From Welwitschia mirabilis (Eukaryota; Gnetophyta; Gnetopsida; Welwitschiales): DNA of 34,478 nucleotides. Under the pieces are notes generated by a model. The model was not told the origin of the DNA and did no database searches. It saw only the letters and a program-made list of their open reading frames with translations. The stretch covers positions 142,574,953-142,609,430 of the forward strand of contig JBOZIK010000001.1 of assembly GCA_051453625.1 (NCBI GenBank), in the 5' to 3' direction. Position 1 is the first letter of the stretch. Every line of letters starts with the position of its first letter. Below, piece by piece: positions 33,584 through 34,478 of the stretch. Made by a program: the position numbers and the translations under genes.

Positions 33584-33759
33584 AAATCCATAATCATTAA
33601 CATTTCTCAAAATGAGCAATTAAATGAATAAGATAAAACACAAAATAATAATCATGAAACTATTAGAAATAAAAGAAAATATACAAGATCTAACATGAAT
33701 TATTAGCCTTAAAGTATTTTAAACCTAAGTCTTAATTGGTTCAAATTTGGGATATGACA

Positions 33760-33764
33760 CATAT
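33760..33764. other. Target-site duplication, right copy (CATAT)
   Basis: Directly follows the LTR end TGACA and pairs with CATAG at 27317-27321. Confidence 0.7.
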
Positions 33765-34478
33765 CATGTAATGTTAATGGCTTCTATCTAAAAATGATAT
33801 AAAATCTATTGTTCATGCAACATCATTTTTGAGATTTTATTTAGAACCCTTTTATTTCATTTAACAACTTGATTCTCCTATAGAGTTCTTGGTGTACAAA
33901 ATTAGTGAAGGATACCAAATTATTTACAAAAGTTTTTGAACCTTACATTATTGAATTTGACACCATTATAACTTCTTCTTGTCTTAAATTTGTATTCATT
34001 TTGGTTTTATAACATGATACACAACTTAAAAAAGGTGTCAAATGCCTCATCCTTATGTGCAAGTAAGGTTACCCATATTAAATGAGAGTAATATTCAATA
34101 ATAGTTAGGTAATATCTTTTCTTACTAAGACTTTTAATAGGAGAAGGAATAGTAATACCAAGATGTAGAAGATCTAAGGATCATTCAATAGTAATAGAGT
34201 TTTAGAGTTTTTCTTTTTAAACCTTATCCTTGTTTTATTTTTCTTTATGTCATTTCTTGCAAACCTAATCATCAAAGTTTTACAACTTAGGAAGTCCTCT
34301 TATCATATCTTTTAAAGATAAGATCCTTAGGAAGTCCTTGTCCAGATGACTAAGATTCCTATGCCATAGATTCATTTCAGCTATAGTACTTAATAAATAA
34401 TTGATTCCCTTATTAGAAATATCCTATAAAGTAGTAATGTAAACATTAGATTTTTTTTGTTAAATTCTAGCAAATAGC
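33760..34478 (-). pseudogene. Ty1/copia pol remnant: GAG-pre-integrase and integrase core, cut by window edge
   Basis: On the minus strand from the right: MNLWHRNLSHLDKDF and DMIRGLPKL (about 34265-34375) are the GAG-pre-integrase/zinc-binding segment, usually LWHRRLGH...LVRGLP. LLAHKDEAFDTFFKL near 34030-34080 and FGILH and CTPRTL near 33890-33930 follow the integrase core. EAINIT at about 33767-33784 is the start of the EAVNTACYV segment, whose remainder is at 27321. The three catalytic acidic positions are gone: the first Asp region reads LLHLGITIP, the second SYNGVKF (Asp to Tyr), and the Glu is replaced by Lys before a stop. Gag, protease and the 5' LTR lie beyond the edge. Confidence 0.9.

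Larger units (their letters stand above)
30908..33759 (-). mobile_element. Right LTR of nested non-autonomous LTR element
   Basis: The readable part runs from 30986 to the terminal ATATGACA at 33759. It aligns with the left LTR at roughly seven bases in eight where I compared them by eye, so the pair is less diverged than the gypsy LTRs. It carries its own local duplication of a TTTTGATTAAAAACACCT-like segment (about 31300-31430 and 31455-31600). A TATA box at 33107-33114 puts U3 at about 33115-33759, leaving an unusually long R-U5 of about 2.2 kb. A 100 N gap and a repeated flank inflate its length. Confidence 0.8.

Overview
The window looks like intergenic DNA from a flowering-plant nuclear genome, taken from a draft assembly with seven runs of N. 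It is very AT-rich, CG dinucleotides are rare by eye, and the only recognisable coding sequence is decayed plant LTR-retrotransposon protein. No cellular protein-coding gene, tRNA, rRNA or CRISPR array could be supported. I cannot name the species.

The main result is a three-element nest that explains about 5.8-34.5 kb. (1) The outer element is a Ty1/copia retrotransposon on the minus strand, with SIRE/Maximus-like features. Its 3' LTR is about 5819-7193 and its polypurine tract is 7194-7207. A non-pol region follows at 7208-10019, and its 5' end lies beyond the right edge. Its pol gene is split into three blocks: RT C-terminus/RNase H (10020-11035), integrase C-terminus/RT N-terminus (26336-27321), and GAG-pre-integrase/integrase core (33760-34478). 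(2) A roughly 15.3 kb Ty3/gypsy element of Athila type, also minus strand, sits inside the RT domain at 11036-26330. It has 1.25 kb LTRs with TGAT...ATCA ends, a tRNA-Asp-type primer-binding site, and gag and protease remnants. No reverse transcriptase or integrase could be recognised in it. (3) A roughly 6.4 kb non-autonomous LTR element, minus strand, sits inside the integrase domain at 27322-33759. It is flanked by CATAG/CATAT and has LTRs of about 2.9 kb around an interior of only about 0.5 kb.

The host-side flank (1-5818) contains a CT/TA microsatellite, a degenerate T-rich repeat region with about 410 bp periodicity (1165-3010), and otherwise unassigned sequence with one weak initiator-Met primer-binding-site-like motif near 4396. 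Every coding remnant has stops and frameshifts. Many changes fit C-to-T decay of methylated DNA, seen best in the gypsy primer-binding site and in an array of AGATGTCT/AGACATCT motifs in the copia LTR. By eye the gypsy LTRs differ from each other more than the LTRs of the third element do, so the likely order is copia, then gypsy, then the non-autonomous element.
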